Notes: generated by a model from the sequence alone, not told the origin. A DNA stretch of 46,640 bases from Halopenitus malekzadehii (GCF_900108505.1 NZ_FNWU01000011.1:1-46640), one strand, 5' to 3'; counted from the stretch's first letter, positions 15,243 through 24,176 are shown. Made by a program: numbers and translations.

Positions 15243-15824
15243 CTACTCCTCGACGAGCGAGCCGAAGAGCTCGTCGGCGTCGGCGGGCACGTCGAAGTCG
15301 TGGTAGTGTTCGCCCTTCTCCTCGCTCAGGATGTTGAGCGCGGCGGCGGCGCCGTCGCCGGCGGAGATGACCGCCTGCCACTCCTCGGCGCGAACCATCG
15401 CGCCGGTTGCGTAGGCGCTCTCGACGGAGGTCTCCATCGTCACGTCCACGTCGACGACGTCGCCGTCGAAGTCACACCCCAGCGACTCGGCCAGGTCGCG
15501 GTTGGCGCCGGTCGCGAGGATCACGTAGTCGGCGGCGTGCTCCTCGCCGTCGGCCGCGACGACGAAGCCGTCGCCGTCCGCCGAGACGTCCGTCACCTCG
15601 GTCCCCTGGTGGCGCTCGACGCCGAAGTCGTCGACCTGATCGCGGAGCGTCTCCATGTAGACGCTCCCGTCGATCGAGCCGATCCCGGGGTAGTTGAACA
15701 GGTGAGCCTTGTGCATCCAGGTGCCGTCGGTGTCGAAGACGGCGGTCTCGAGGCCGTTTTTCGCGGTGAAAAGCGCCGCGCTCAGTCCAGCCGGTCCGCC
15801 GCCGATTACGAGTACGTCTGCCAT
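15243..15824 (-). CDS. Short thioredoxin-reductase-like FAD oxidoreductase
   Basis: The 193-residue product begins with the FAD motif ADVLVIGGGPAGLSAALFTAK and ends with the FAD-contacting TGAMVRAEEWQAVISAGDGAAAAL. It lacks the NADPH domain and the CxxC pair seen in the thioredoxin reductase at 7551. It is therefore a single-domain relative that cannot carry out the standard reaction alone; its electron donor is unknown. ATG 15824 is preferred because GGCTTTATGG about 27 bases upstream forms a TATA box. The C-terminal 30 residues (EEKGEHYHDFDVPADADELF) are acidic. Confidence 0.8.
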   Translation of the reverse strand: MADVLVIGGGPAGLSAALFTAKNGLETAVFDTDGTWMHKAHLFNYPGIGSIDGSVYMETLRDQVDDFGVERHQGTEVTDVSADGDGFVVAADGEEHAADYVILATGANRDLAESLGCDFDGDVVDVDVTMETSVESAYATGAMVRAEEWQAVISAGDGAAAALNILSEEKGEHYHDFDVPADADELFGSLVEE

Positions 15825-15908
15825 CGTCGACCGTTGGGCACGATGGGCCATAAAGCCACGCGAACCGGAAGGCCGGTCGGCTGACCCGGGCGTGCCGGAT
15901 CGCCCGTC

Positions 15909-17456
15909 TCAGTCGGTCGTCGGCTCGACGTCTGTGGCCGCGTCGACGTCTCGCGATGGCTCCGACTCCTGTGCCGGCTCCACGCCATCGCCGCCACCGG
16001 CTGGGGTCGGGTTCGTCAGCGATCCATCCCGCCAGGTCCCGCGGGCGAACCAGAGGTAGGCGATGACCCCGCCGACGATGTTCGAGACGGCGAAGGAGGC
16101 CCAGACCCCGGCGGAGCCGATCACGGTCGCGCCGATCCACGCGATCGGCAGCCGGACGAAGCCGAGAGTTACCACGGACAACACCGCCGCGATGAGCGTC
16201 TTGCCGGCGCCGCGGAACCCGCCCGTGTAGGCCCGCATCACGCCGATGAACCCGAAGGTGAGCGCGGCGTACCGGAGGAACGTCGCGCTCTCGGCGATGA
16301 CGGCGGGGTCGTTCGTGAAGATCGCGGCGATCGGTCGGGCCGCGATCAGGGTGATCACGCCGACGCCGGTTAGGATGTACAGCATCGCCCGCGCGCCGAA
16401 GTGGTTCGTCGCCGCGGCTCGGTCCGGCTTCCCCGCGCCGATGTTCTGTCCGGTCATCGTCTCGATGCCCTGTGAGACCGCCAGCGCCGGCAGGAAGACG
16501 ACCGAGTAGATCCGCGTGCCGATGCCGTAGGCCGCCACGACCGTCTCGGGGAAGGCGGCGATGACGAACAGCAGCAGGTTGATCGACAGCGACCGCGCGG
16601 TCCCCTCGACGGAGGCCGGGAGGCCGATGTCGAACACCTTGCGCGCGAACGCGCGGTCGGGCGCCATCTGTCCGAGGCGGATCCGCACGCCCCGGGTCCC
16701 ACGGAACATAATGACCAGCCCGACGATCAACGCGAGCGCACGCGAGAACACCGTCGCGATCGCGGCGCCCTCGATCCCGGAGCCGGTGTAGCCGGTCGCG
16801 GTGAACAGCCAGGACTGGATCCCCCCGGCGCCGAGCGCCTCGAAGAGGGGATTCTCGGTGAACCCGAAGATGAGGATCGGATCGAGCACGACGTTGAGCA
16901 CCACGGATCCGGCCATCACGTACATCGGCGTCACCGTGTCGCCGTAGCCGCGCATCAGCGCGATGAAGACCGCGAACCCGAACACGAAGACGAGCCCGGC
17001 CGAAAAGACGCGCATATACGACTCCACGAGTGGGGCGATCGCGTCACTCGCGCCCAGCAACACGAGGAATTCGTCGACGAACAGGAGGCCAAGCCCTCCG
17101 AGAAGCACCGAAGCGATCACGGCGTAGCTCATCGTCTGGGAGGCCGCGTACTCGGCCCGATCCGTTCGGCCGGCGCCGACGTGTTGGGCCACGAGCACGC
17201 TCCCAGCCACCGAGAGCCCGAGCGCCAGCGAGATGAGCAGGAACACCATCGGAAACGCGAAGCTGATCGCGGCGAGCGCGGTGGTGTCGAACTGTCCGAG
17301 CCAGAAGGTGTCCGCCAGGTTGTAGGCGGTCTGGAAGAGGTTCATCACCACGATCGGCAACGAGAGGTAGAACAACGGCCAGCCGATGCCGCCCTCGGTG
17401 AGATCGAGGTCGTCGGGACCCTTGAACAGCGAGTCGATCGCCGAGCCAAGCCCCAT
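15909..17456 (-). CDS. MATE family multidrug/Na+ antiporter
   Basis: The 515-residue product has about twelve hydrophobic helices in two similar halves. It has MATE features such as GWPLFYLSLPIVVMNLFQTAYNLADTFWLG at the first helix and the pseudo-repeat at the start of the second half (FARKVFDIGLPASVEGTARS). MATE proteins export cationic compounds using a Na+ or H+ gradient. ATG 17456 is the first methionine at the family's usual N-terminus; the open frame upstream has no ATG. It is divergent from a TetR regulator, and a 14-bp palindrome at 17707-17720 probably controls it. A 40-residue acidic tail follows the last helix. Confidence 0.92.
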   Translation of the reverse strand: MGLGSAIDSLFKGPDDLDLTEGGIGWPLFYLSLPIVVMNLFQTAYNLADTFWLGQFDTTALAAISFAFPMVFLLISLALGLSVAGSVLVAQHVGAGRTDRAEYAASQTMSYAVIASVLLGGLGLLFVDEFLVLLGASDAIAPLVESYMRVFSAGLVFVFGFAVFIALMRGYGDTVTPMYVMAGSVVLNVVLDPILIFGFTENPLFEALGAGGIQSWLFTATGYTGSGIEGAAIATVFSRALALIVGLVIMFRGTRGVRIRLGQMAPDRAFARKVFDIGLPASVEGTARSLSINLLLFVIAAFPETVVAAYGIGTRIYSVVFLPALAVSQGIETMTGQNIGAGKPDRAAATNHFGARAMLYILTGVGVITLIAARPIAAIFTNDPAVIAESATFLRYAALTFGFIGVMRAYTGGFRGAGKTLIAAVLSVVTLGFVRLPIAWIGATVIGSAGVWASFAVSNIVGGVIAYLWFARGTWRDGSLTNPTPAGGGDGVEPAQESEPSRDVDAATDVEPTTD

Positions 17457-17915
17457 CAGGGCCACCCCATCGTCCGGACCGTGTCTCCCCGTGACGACTG
17501 ACGACGGCGTCGGCGTCGAGCCGTGTTCGTCGTGCGGCTCGTACTCGTCGCGCGGTTCGTCGATCGATCGGTAGGTGTGTCTCGTATCAGTCCTGTAACC
17601 ATCGTCACCTCGGCCTCCCAAACTCCACGATCCCGTTCCGGTCCGCCTCCGGCGTCCCGGTCGGGTACCGGTGAGAGGGAGGGCTCTCGCGAGTCTTACC
17701 GTATTTACTGACTAGTCAGTCAAAAGGGTTGTGGACCCAGGGGCATTCACCCCGATCCCTGTGTACTGTTCACGAGTCAGTCGGATATACCGGTGTGTAA
17801 CGCTGAAACACGCCGATCGACGATCGACGATCGACGGGCCGGTTCGACTGACGGCTCGGTCACGTTTTCGGCATTGGTCACAACAGTTATACACCCGGAA
17901 CGAGCGAACGGACGT
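17457..17915. other. Divergent intergenic region between MATE and TetR genes
   Basis: No convincing gene is seen in these 459 bases. They contain a likely minus-strand TATA box (GTAAATAC, 17701-17708 complement) overlapping the palindrome at 17707-17720. This would give the MATE transcript an unusually long leader of about 220 bases. Three tandem copies of CGATCGA lie at about 17814-17834. AGTTATAC at 17885-17892 is the likely TATA box of the TetR gene. Confidence 0.6.
17707..17720. promoter_or_regulatory. Palindromic operator, probably for the adjacent TetR regulator
   Basis: ACTGACTAGTCAGT is a perfect 14-bp palindrome. It abuts and partly overlaps a TATA-like GTAAATAC on the minus strand, so a bound dimer would block the promoter that reads toward the MATE gene. 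TetR-family repressors bind such sites and usually act on a divergent exporter gene. Confidence 0.6.
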
Positions 17916-18509
17916 ATGGCGGAGTCGCCGGATCGACGATCCTCGGACATCGACGAGGCGATCATGCAGGCTACCTACCGTGCGCTCCACGAACACGGCT
18001 ACGCGGGACTCACGATGCAACGGATCGCCGACGAGTACGGCAAATCGACGGCCGCGATCCACTACCACTACGACACGAAGGAGGACCTGCTCGCGGCGTT
18101 TCTCGACTACCTGCTCGAGCGGTTCCGGGAGGCGGTTCACGAGGTCGAGACGACCGACCCGGAACAGCGGCTGCAGCTCCTTCTCGACCAGCTGATCGTC
18201 GATCCGGGCGACCACCACGGGCTTCTCATCGCGATGCTGGAGATGCGGAGCCAGGCACCCTACAACGAGACGTTTCGCGAGCGATTCCGGCAGAACGACG
18301 AGTACATTCGATATCTCCTGGAGACGGTGATCGACCACGGAAACGAGGCGGGCGTGTTCGCCGGCGTCGACCCCGAACACACCGCACGAACCCTGTTGAC
18401 GGTCGTTGACGGCGCACGAACGCGCGCGGTGGTCCTCGAGGAGCGAACCGCCCTCGAGACCGCACGGCGAGCCGTCGAGGAGTACGTCGACGCGGTCGTG
18501 TTGGCGTGA
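17916..18509 (+). CDS. TetR family transcriptional regulator
   Basis: The 197-residue product has the TetR DNA-binding domain at about residues 12-60, with ALHEHGYAGLTMQRIADEYGKSTAAIHYHY containing the helix-turn-helix and the typical YHYDTKEDLL that follows it. The C-terminal all-helical ligand domain has Glu/Arg-rich helices and a Leu-rich dimer face. ATG 17916 is chosen because AGTTATAC lies about 27 bases upstream; the frame continues upstream without TetR similarity. It is divergent from the MATE exporter and probably represses it in the absence of a ligand. The ligand is unknown. Confidence 0.92.
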   Translation: MAESPDRRSSDIDEAIMQATYRALHEHGYAGLTMQRIADEYGKSTAAIHYHYDTKEDLLAAFLDYLLERFREAVHEVETTDPEQRLQLLLDQLIVDPGDHHGLLIAMLEMRSQAPYNETFRERFRQNDEYIRYLLETVIDHGNEAGVFAGVDPEHTARTLLTVVDGARTRAVVLEERTALETARRAVEEYVDAVVLA

Positions 18510-18578
18510 GACGGACGCGTCCGATGACCGCCGTCGGCATCGATCGAGGACCGACCGGCCGACGTCGATACTATCGAA

Positions 18579-18610
18579 AGTATAAAGACCGTAACTAACC
18601 GTTCAGTTAC
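18579..18610 (+). promoter_or_regulatory. TATA box with inverted-repeat operator before the sulfatase gene
   Basis: AGTATAAAG at 18579-18587 is a strong TATA box. Just after it, GTAACTAACCGTTCAGTTAC (18591-18610) has 6-bp arms GTAACT/AGTTAC and 16 of 20 symmetric positions. It covers the region between the TATA box and the expected transcript start near 18608, where a repressor would block initiation. Its sequence differs from the palindrome at 17707. Confidence 0.5.
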
Positions 18611-18728
18611 CATCGAACGGAGGACGGTGGGCCGCCCCCGAAGCTCTATCCGGGTCGGTCGACCGAATCCGGGGAGGACGCCGCACCTCGACGGCACGGA
18701 TCGGGGACCACACGATCGCGAGCCGAGT

Positions 18729-20189
18729 ATGGGACCGAACACATCGCCATCCAACGTCGTGCTCATCACGGTCGACTCGCTGCGTGCGGACGCGATCGGC
18801 CCCTACGACGGGGACCGCCATACGCCGGTGATGGACTCGCTTGCCGACGACGGCGCCGTCTTCGATCGTGCCTTCGCGACCGGCAACTGGACGCCGTTTT
18901 CGTTCCCCTCGATCCTCGCCTCACGGCCGGTGTTCGCCGATACCGGCCGCATCGGTGTCTCCGACGTCCCGACGCTGGCCGGGGTGGTATCCGACGCCGA
19001 CGTCGCGACCGGCGGATTCAACGCCGCGAACGGCTTTCTCACCTCCCACTGGGACTACGACGACGGGTTCGACGAGTTCGAGCCCTTCGTCGCCAGCGTC
19101 GGATCGAGCATTTACAGCCGGTACCTGGCGACACATCCGACCGTCGAGGCCTGGATCCAGCTCGCGACGGCGCCGGTTCGTCGGCTAGGGTCGTGGGTCC
19201 GCGGCGACACGGACGACCGGCCGTTTCTCGACACCTCGCGGATGTTCGACGTCGAACACGCCGCAACCGAGTTCGTCGAGACCACCGACGAACCGTTCTT
19301 CCTCTGGATCCACTATATGGACGCGCACACGCCCTACGTTCCGGCGCCGCGGTACATTCGGGAGGTGTCCGACGGGCTCGTCGGCACCCACCGAATGATC
19401 CACGCACACACCCGAACCGGGCTCGGCTGGGAGGTCGGCGATCGAACGCTGTCGGAGCTTCGAACCCTCTATCAGGCCGCGGTTCGGCAGGTCGACGCGA
19501 GCATCGGCCGTCTGCTCGAGACGCTCTCGACGACCGGCGTCGACGATGAGACCGCGGTCGTCGTCGCCGGCGATCACGGCGAGGAGTTCCAGGAGCACGG
19601 CCACCTCGCCCACTATCCGAAACTCTACGACGAGCTCATTCACGTCCCCCTCATCGTCGACGTGCCGGGTGCCGACGGCCAGCGCATCGAGGGACAGGTC
19701 GGCCTCGATGCGATCCCGCCGACGGTGGCGGACCTCCTGGAAGTCGATGCGCCGGCCGCGTGGACCGGCCAGTCGCTCGTCGATTCGGTCGTCGCGGGCG
19801 ATACCCCCGACGATGAGCCGGTCGTTTCGGTGACCGTTCGCGGTGAGGAGGTGACCGCCCAGCCCATCCCGCGGTCGCTCTCCGACGGCGACCTGCTCGT
19901 CAGCGTCCGCGACCGGGATCGGATATACATCGAGAACGTCGACACCGGCGACGTCGAGTTCTACCGCCGACCGGACGATCCGACCCAACAGACGACCCTC
20001 GCGGCCGACCCGCGACCGGACGACCGGGCAGCCATGGACCGGTTCGCGACGATCGTGGACGACCACGCCGCGGTGTTGCGCGAACGCGACGCAGCTCGTG
20101 CGGACGCAGCCGGGGGAGACGGGGACGGAGACGACGGCGACGTCGATGAGGACCTCGAGGCACGCCTCTCGGCGCTCGGCTACCGGTAG
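18729..20189 (+). CDS. Sulfatase-like hydrolase (alkaline phosphatase superfamily)
   Basis: The 486-residue product has the superfamily metal motifs. They are VVLITVDSLRADAIG near the start, the nucleophile region ATGNWTPFSFPSILASR (Thr or Ser rather than the Cys that formylglycine sulfatases use), HYMDAHTPYVPAP and VVVAGDHGEEFQEHGHLAHY. Haloarchaeal members often act on surface glycans or phosphoesters; the substrate here is unknown. ATG 18729 gives the family N-terminus. GTG 18627, with GGAGGA three to four bases upstream, would add an Arg-rich 34-residue extension and is a less likely start. The stop abuts the GtrA start, so the two form an operon. Confidence 0.83.
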   Translation: MGPNTSPSNVVLITVDSLRADAIGPYDGDRHTPVMDSLADDGAVFDRAFATGNWTPFSFPSILASRPVFADTGRIGVSDVPTLAGVVSDADVATGGFNAANGFLTSHWDYDDGFDEFEPFVASVGSSIYSRYLATHPTVEAWIQLATAPVRRLGSWVRGDTDDRPFLDTSRMFDVEHAATEFVETTDEPFFLWIHYMDAHTPYVPAPRYIREVSDGLVGTHRMIHAHTRTGLGWEVGDRTLSELRTLYQAAVRQVDASIGRLLETLSTTGVDDETAVVVAGDHGEEFQEHGHLAHYPKLYDELIHVPLIVDVPGADGQRIEGQVGLDAIPPTVADLLEVDAPAAWTGQSLVDSVVAGDTPDDEPVVSVTVRGEEVTAQPIPRSLSDGDLLVSVRDRDRIYIENVDTGDVEFYRRPDDPTQQTTLAADPRPDDRAAMDRFATIVDDHAAVLRERDAARADAAGGDGDGDDGDVDEDLEARLSALGYR

Positions 20190-20612
20190 ATGATCCGGTC
20201 GTTCATCAGAAACCTCCACAGCGGCCCCGTCGCACTCCAACTGCGTCGGTTCGTCATCGTCGGTATGATCGCCGCCGGCGTCCAGATGGCGTTGTTATGG
20301 GCGTTCGTCGACGTCGTGGGGGTTCACTACCTGCTTGGCGCGACGATCGCGATCGAGATCACGATCATCCTCCAGTACGGGATCAACAACGCCTGGACGT
20401 TCGAAGCGGCCAGCAACACCGGAACCGAGTTCCTGTCGGGGCTCGTGAAGACGAACATCGTCCGCGGGTCGGCGATCCCGATCCAGCTCGGCATCCTGTT
20501 CGGGTTCGTCGAGCTCGCCGGAGTCCCGTATCTCATCGCGAACGCGCTCGCGATCGGAATCAGCGGCGGCTATCGATTCGTCCTCGACGCGAAGTGGACC
20601 TGGGGGCAGTGA
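20190..20612 (+). CDS. GtrA-like membrane protein
   Basis: The 140-residue product has four hydrophobic helices in the GtrA pattern: LRRFVIVGMIAAGVQMALLW, a second helix around YLLGATIAIEITIILQYGINN with the typical Asn-Asn-Trp after it, then two C-terminal helices ending YRFVLDAKWTW. GtrA proteins are thought to move polyprenyl-linked sugars or otherwise help cell-surface glycan synthesis. The start follows the sulfatase stop with no gap. A 14-base direct repeat straddles the stop codon (20586-20599 and 20611-20624). Confidence 0.88.
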   Translation: MIRSFIRNLHSGPVALQLRRFVIVGMIAAGVQMALLWAFVDVVGVHYLLGATIAIEITIILQYGINNAWTFEAASNTGTEFLSGLVKTNIVRGSAIPIQLGILFGFVELAGVPYLIANALAIGISGGYRFVLDAKWTWGQ

Positions 20613-20624
20613 CGCGAAGTGGAC
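20586..20624 (+). repeat. 14-bp direct repeat across the gtrA stop codon
   Basis: GACGCGAAGTGGAC occurs at 20586-20599 and again at 20611-20624, 25 bases apart. The second copy begins one base after the first base of the TGA, so the stop codon lies at the junction. This looks like a small partial tandem duplication. Confidence 0.7.
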
Positions 20625-20717
20625 ACCATCGACGGCGACGGCTCGACGTCCTGACGGCGGGTGGCGACGGTCCGGCCAGAACGGTACTTCTTTGAGCGAC
20701 GGCGCGAACGGTCGGAC

Positions 20718-21134
20718 ATGGTCACGCTGGGACTGGTCGTCGCGCAGTTCAACGGGTCCGTCACGGAACCGATGGCGGAGGCGGCACGAGCCGTCGCCGC
20801 GGAACGGGACGCCACGATCGAACACGAGGTTCCCGTTCCGGGCGCCTACGACGCGCCGCTCGCGTCCGACCGTCTCGCGCGACGCGACGACGTCGACGCG
20901 GTCGTCGTCGTGGGGGCGATCGTCACCGGCGACACCGACCACGACCGCGTGATCGGCTCGGCGGCCGCCGAGCAGCTGACGGCGGTGAGTCTCGACCGGG
21001 ACACCCCGGTGACCTTCGGCGTCAGCGGGCCCGGAATGTCGGGCGCGGAAGCCCGCGAACGGGTCGAAAAGGGCGCCGACGCGACCCACGCGGCGATCGA
21101 CCTGGTCGAGGATCTGCCCGACCCCGAGCCGTAA
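20718..21134 (+). CDS. ribH: 6,7-dimethyl-8-ribityllumazine synthase
   Basis: The 138-residue product matches archaeal lumazine synthase: LGLVVAQFNGSVTEPM at the start, PVPGAYDAPLASDRLA, VVGAIVTGDTDHDRVIGS with the catalytic His, and TPVTFGVSGPGMSGAEARER in the later region. It condenses a ribityl pyrimidine with a four-carbon phosphate in the penultimate step of riboflavin synthesis. ATG 20718 gives the natural N-terminus, and CTTCTTTGAG about 28 bases upstream could be the TATA box. No other rib genes are in the window. Confidence 0.92.
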   Translation: MVTLGLVVAQFNGSVTEPMAEAARAVAAERDATIEHEVPVPGAYDAPLASDRLARRDDVDAVVVVGAIVTGDTDHDRVIGSAAAEQLTAVSLDRDTPVTFGVSGPGMSGAEARERVEKGADATHAAIDLVEDLPDPEP

Positions 21135-21303
21135 CGCCGATCGCCAGCCAACACGGTCGGCGTCCGTGTGACCGTCGACCGCCAACCAACCGCCGGCCGA
21201 CTGCCGACCACCGATCGACCGCCGGCCGCCAATCAACCGCGCCAGCACCGAGATCGATACCGAGACGACGCCGACACCACACCGACACAGACCGAGACAA
21301 CAG
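21135..21303 (+). other. C-rich, purine-poor leader region before the first aminotransferase
   Basis: This stretch has many short repeats of ACCGCC, CCGACC and CCAACC on the plus strand and no clear TATA box close to ATG 21304. It has no reading frame with haloarchaeal character. It may be an unstructured leader or decayed sequence. Confidence 0.4.
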
Positions 21304-22452
21304 ATGACCGACGACTTCACCGACCGTATCCAGCGAGTAGAACCGAGCGCGACCCTGGCCATCTCCAACCTCGCCGCCGAGAAGGAGGCGGAGGGTGCCG
21401 ACATCGTCGACCTCTCCGTGGGCGAGCCCGACTTCGACACGCCGGAGAACATCGTCGCCGCCGGTACCGAGGCCCTCGAGGCGGGCCACACCGGCTACAC
21501 CTCCTCGAACGGGGTTCCCGAACTGAAGGACGCGATCGCCGAGAAGCTTCGCGGCGACGGCATCGAGGCGTCCGCCGACGAGGTGATCGTCACGCCGGGC
21601 GCGAAGCAGGCCCTCTACGAGACCGTCCAGACGCTGGTCGAGGACGGCGACGAGGTCGTGCTCCTCGATCCGGCCTGGGTCTCCTACGAGGCGATGGTCA
21701 AACTCGCCGGCGGCGACCTCGAGCGGATCGACCTGGCGCCACACGACTTCCAGCTTGAGCCCGCACTCGAGGACCTGGCGGCGGCGATCTCGGACGACAC
21801 CGAGCTCCTGATCGTCAACTCCCCCTCGAACCCGACCGGCGCGGTCTACGCCGACGCCGCCCTCGAGGGCGTCCGCGACCTCGCCGTCGAACACGACGTG
21901 ACCGTCGTTTCCGATGAGATCTACGAGCGCATCACCTACGGCGTCGAGCCGACCTCGCTTGCGACCCTCGAGGGAATGGCCGACCGGACGGTCACGATCA
22001 ACGGCTTCTCGAAGGCGTTCTCGATGACCGGCTGGCGGCTCGGCTACCTCCACGCGACCGAGGAGTTCGTCTCACAGGCGGGCAAACTCCACTCCCATTC
22101 GGTGTCGTGTGCGACGAACTTCGTCCAGCGGGCCGGGATCGAGGCGTTCGCGAACACCGACGAGGCGGTCGTGGAGATGCGGGACGCGTTCTGCTCCCGG
22201 CGCGACCTGCTCGTCGACCTGTTCGCCGATCACGGCGTCGACGTCGCCGTCCCCGACGGCGCCTTCTATATGATGCTTCCCGTCGCCGAGGACGACCAGG
22301 CGTGGTGTGAAGACGCCATCGAGCAGGCGCACGTCGCCTGCGTTCCGGGATCGGCGTTTAACGCGCCCGGCTACGCGCGGATCTCCTACGCCGCGAGCGA
22401 GGAGCGGCTCCGCGAGGCGGTCGACCGGCTGGCCGAGAACGACTTGCTGTAG
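21304..22452 (+). CDS. aspC1: Class I PLP-dependent aminotransferase (aspartate type)
   Basis: The 382-residue product has the class I fold signatures: VGEPDFDTPENI, GYTSSNGVPELK, VTPGAKQALYET, the SPSNPTGAVY loop and the PLP-binding lysine in NGFSKAFSMTGWRLGY. The C-terminal FNAPGYARISYAAS holds the Arg that binds the substrate carboxylate. Aspartate or a related amino acid is the likely substrate by similarity; the exact one cannot be read from sequence. It is followed after 87 bases by an Lrp-type regulator and then by a paralogous aminotransferase. Confidence 0.9.
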   Translation: MTDDFTDRIQRVEPSATLAISNLAAEKEAEGADIVDLSVGEPDFDTPENIVAAGTEALEAGHTGYTSSNGVPELKDAIAEKLRGDGIEASADEVIVTPGAKQALYETVQTLVEDGDEVVLLDPAWVSYEAMVKLAGGDLERIDLAPHDFQLEPALEDLAAAISDDTELLIVNSPSNPTGAVYADAALEGVRDLAVEHDVTVVSDEIYERITYGVEPTSLATLEGMADRTVTINGFSKAFSMTGWRLGYLHATEEFVSQAGKLHSHSVSCATNFVQRAGIEAFANTDEAVVEMRDAFCSRRDLLVDLFADHGVDVAVPDGAFYMMLPVAEDDQAWCEDAIEQAHVACVPGSAFNAPGYARISYAASEERLREAVDRLAENDLL

Positions 22453-22539
22453 CGGCTACTGCGTGTGCGTCGGCGACCGCCGCCGTCCGTCGACGCACCG
22501 ACCGCTATCCCTTTGAGGGCGGGGTCGTATGCGGAACGT

Positions 22540-23028
22540 ATGAGCGATGAGCGGGAAGTACTCGACGTACTGACCACGAACGCCCGCGAGAGCACCGCCG
22601 ACATCGCAGCCCAGACCGGCCTGGATGAGGCCGCCGTCGAGGAGGCGATCGCGTCACTCGAGCGGCGCGGCGTCGTCCACGGCTACCAGGCGGTCGTCGA
22701 CTGGGACCGCGTCGAGGAGGAGCGCGTGCGCGCGATCGTCGAACTCAACGTCGAACTCGACCGGGAGACGGGCTACGAGGAGATCGCCGACCGGATCGCG
22801 AAGTTCCCCGCGGTCGAGGCGTTACACCTCGTGTCGGGCGATTACGACTTCGCGGCCGAGGTCGCCGGCGCCTCGATGCAGGACGTCTCCGGGTTCGTCT
22901 CCGAGCAGGTCGCGCCGATCCCCGAGATCACCCAGACGGTGACCCACTACGTGATGGAGACCTACAAGGACGGCGGCGTCCGGTTCGGCGATCGGGACGA
23001 GGACGACCGGCTTTCCGTCTCGCCATGA
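22540..23028 (+). CDS. Lrp/AsnC family transcriptional regulator
   Basis: The 162-residue product has an N-terminal winged helix (about residues 5-55, VLDVLTTNARESTADIAAQT to RRGVVHGYQAVVDW) and a C-terminal RAM domain that senses amino acids (VEALHLVSGDYDFAAEVAG and EITQTVTHYVME). CCTTTGAGG about 26 bases before ATG 22540 may be its TATA box. The TGA overlaps the next ATG (ATGA 23025-23028), so it is translated together with the second aminotransferase. It probably regulates one or both flanking aminotransferase genes in response to an amino acid. Confidence 0.92.
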   Translation: MSDEREVLDVLTTNARESTADIAAQTGLDEAAVEEAIASLERRGVVHGYQAVVDWDRVEEERVRAIVELNVELDRETGYEEIADRIAKFPAVEALHLVSGDYDFAAEVAGASMQDVSGFVSEQVAPIPEITQTVTHYVMETYKDGGVRFGDRDEDDRLSVSP

Positions 23029-24176
23029 AGCTCTCCGAGCGTGTCACCGATCTCCCCGAATCGGGGATTCGGGAGTTCTTCGAACTGGCGGAGGCCCGCG
23101 ACGACGTCATCTCGCTTGGCGTCGGGGAGCCGGACTTCTCGGCCCCCTGGGCGGCCCGTACCGCGGCGATCGACTCCCTGGAGCGCGGGCAGACCTCCTA
23201 CACCTCGAACCGGGGGATCCGCGAGCTTCGGGAGGCGATCGCCGACCACCATCACCGCTACGATCAGTCCTACGACCCCGGTGAGGAGATCCTGGTTACC
23301 ACCGGCGCGAGCGAGGCGGTCGATCTGGCGCTGCGCGCGCTCGTCGATCCCGGTGACGTCGTCGCGATCCACGAGCCGACCTACATCTCCTACGGCCCCG
23401 GCGTGGAGCTCGCCGGCGGCGAGCCGCTGTCGGTGCCCACGCGCGCCGCGGACGACTTCGCGTTGACCCGGGAACGGCTCGAGGCTGCCGACGCGGGGAG
23501 CGCCGACACGCTGGTGTTGTGTTACCCGAACAACCCGACCGGCGCGGTGATGACCGCGGATCAGCTCGCCGAGGTCGCGGCGTTCTGTCGCGAGCACGAC
23601 GTCCAGGTGATCGCCGACGAGATCTACGCGGCGCTCACCTACGGCCGGGACCACGCGTCGATCGCGACCCAGCCGGGAATGCGCGAGCGGACGGTCGTGG
23701 TCAACGGCTTCTCGAAGGCGTACGCGATGACCGGTCTGCGGCTCGGCTACGCGCTCGGTCCCGCCGAGGCGATCGACGCGATGAACCGGATCCACCAGTA
23801 CACGATGTTGTCCGCGCCGACGACGGCCCAGTACGCGGCGCTCGAAGGGTTGCGATCGTGTGACGAGGAGGTCGCGGACATGGTGAGCGAGTACGATCGC
23901 CGCCGGCGGTTCGTCCATTCGCGGTTCCGGGAGATGGGGCTTGACTGCTTCGAGCCCCGGGGGGCCTTCTACGCGTTCCCCGACTGCGGCGGCGACGACG
24001 AGCGGTTCGCCGAGGAGTTGCTGGAGTCGCAGGGCGTGGCGGTCGTTCCCGGCTCGGTCTTCGGAGCCGGCGGCGAGGGACACCTCCGCGTCTCCTACGC
24101 GACGAGCATGCGCGAGCTGAAGCGGGCGACCGACCGGATCGAGACGTTCCTCGCCGAGCGCCGGCAGACGCCCTAG
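23025..24176 (+). CDS. aspC2: Second class I aminotransferase (paralogue)
   Basis: The 383-residue product has the same motif order as its upstream paralogue: [47 protein letters not shown] and the PLP lysine in [16 protein letters not shown]. The C-terminus differs ([22 protein letters not shown]). The two proteins are paralogues rather than a recent duplication, since similarity is limited to conserved motifs. The start overlaps the Lrp stop by ATGA, a sign of coupled translation. Substrate preference is not evident. Confidence 0.9.
   Translation: MKLSERVTDLPESGIREFFELAEARDDVISLGVGEPDFSAPWAARTAAIDSLERGQTSYTSNRGIRELREAIADHHHRYDQSYDPGEEILVTTGASEAVDLALRALVDPGDVVAIHEPTYISYGPGVELAGGEPLSVPTRAADDFALTRERLEAADAGSADTLVLCYPNNPTGAVMTADQLAEVAAFCREHDVQVIADEIYAALTYGRDHASIATQPGMRERTVVVNGFSKAYAMTGLRLGYALGPAEAIDAMNRIHQYTMLSAPTTAQYAALEGLRSCDEEVADMVSEYDRRRRFVHSRFREMGLDCFEPRGAFYAFPDCGGDDERFAEELLESQGVAVVPGSVFGAGGEGHLRVSYATSMRELKRATDRIETFLAERRQTP

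Noticed and set aside
17457-17621. N-terminal extension of the MATE protein
   Set aside because: The frame is open but has no ATG before 17456, the extra residues are hydrophilic and unlike the family, and the family N-terminus fits ATG 17456.
17814-17834. Triple CGATCGA tandem as a CRISPR-like or regulatory array
   Set aside because: Units are only 7 bases with no spacers, and CGATCG words are frequent in this GC-rich genome. No CRISPR array or cas gene is seen anywhere in the window.
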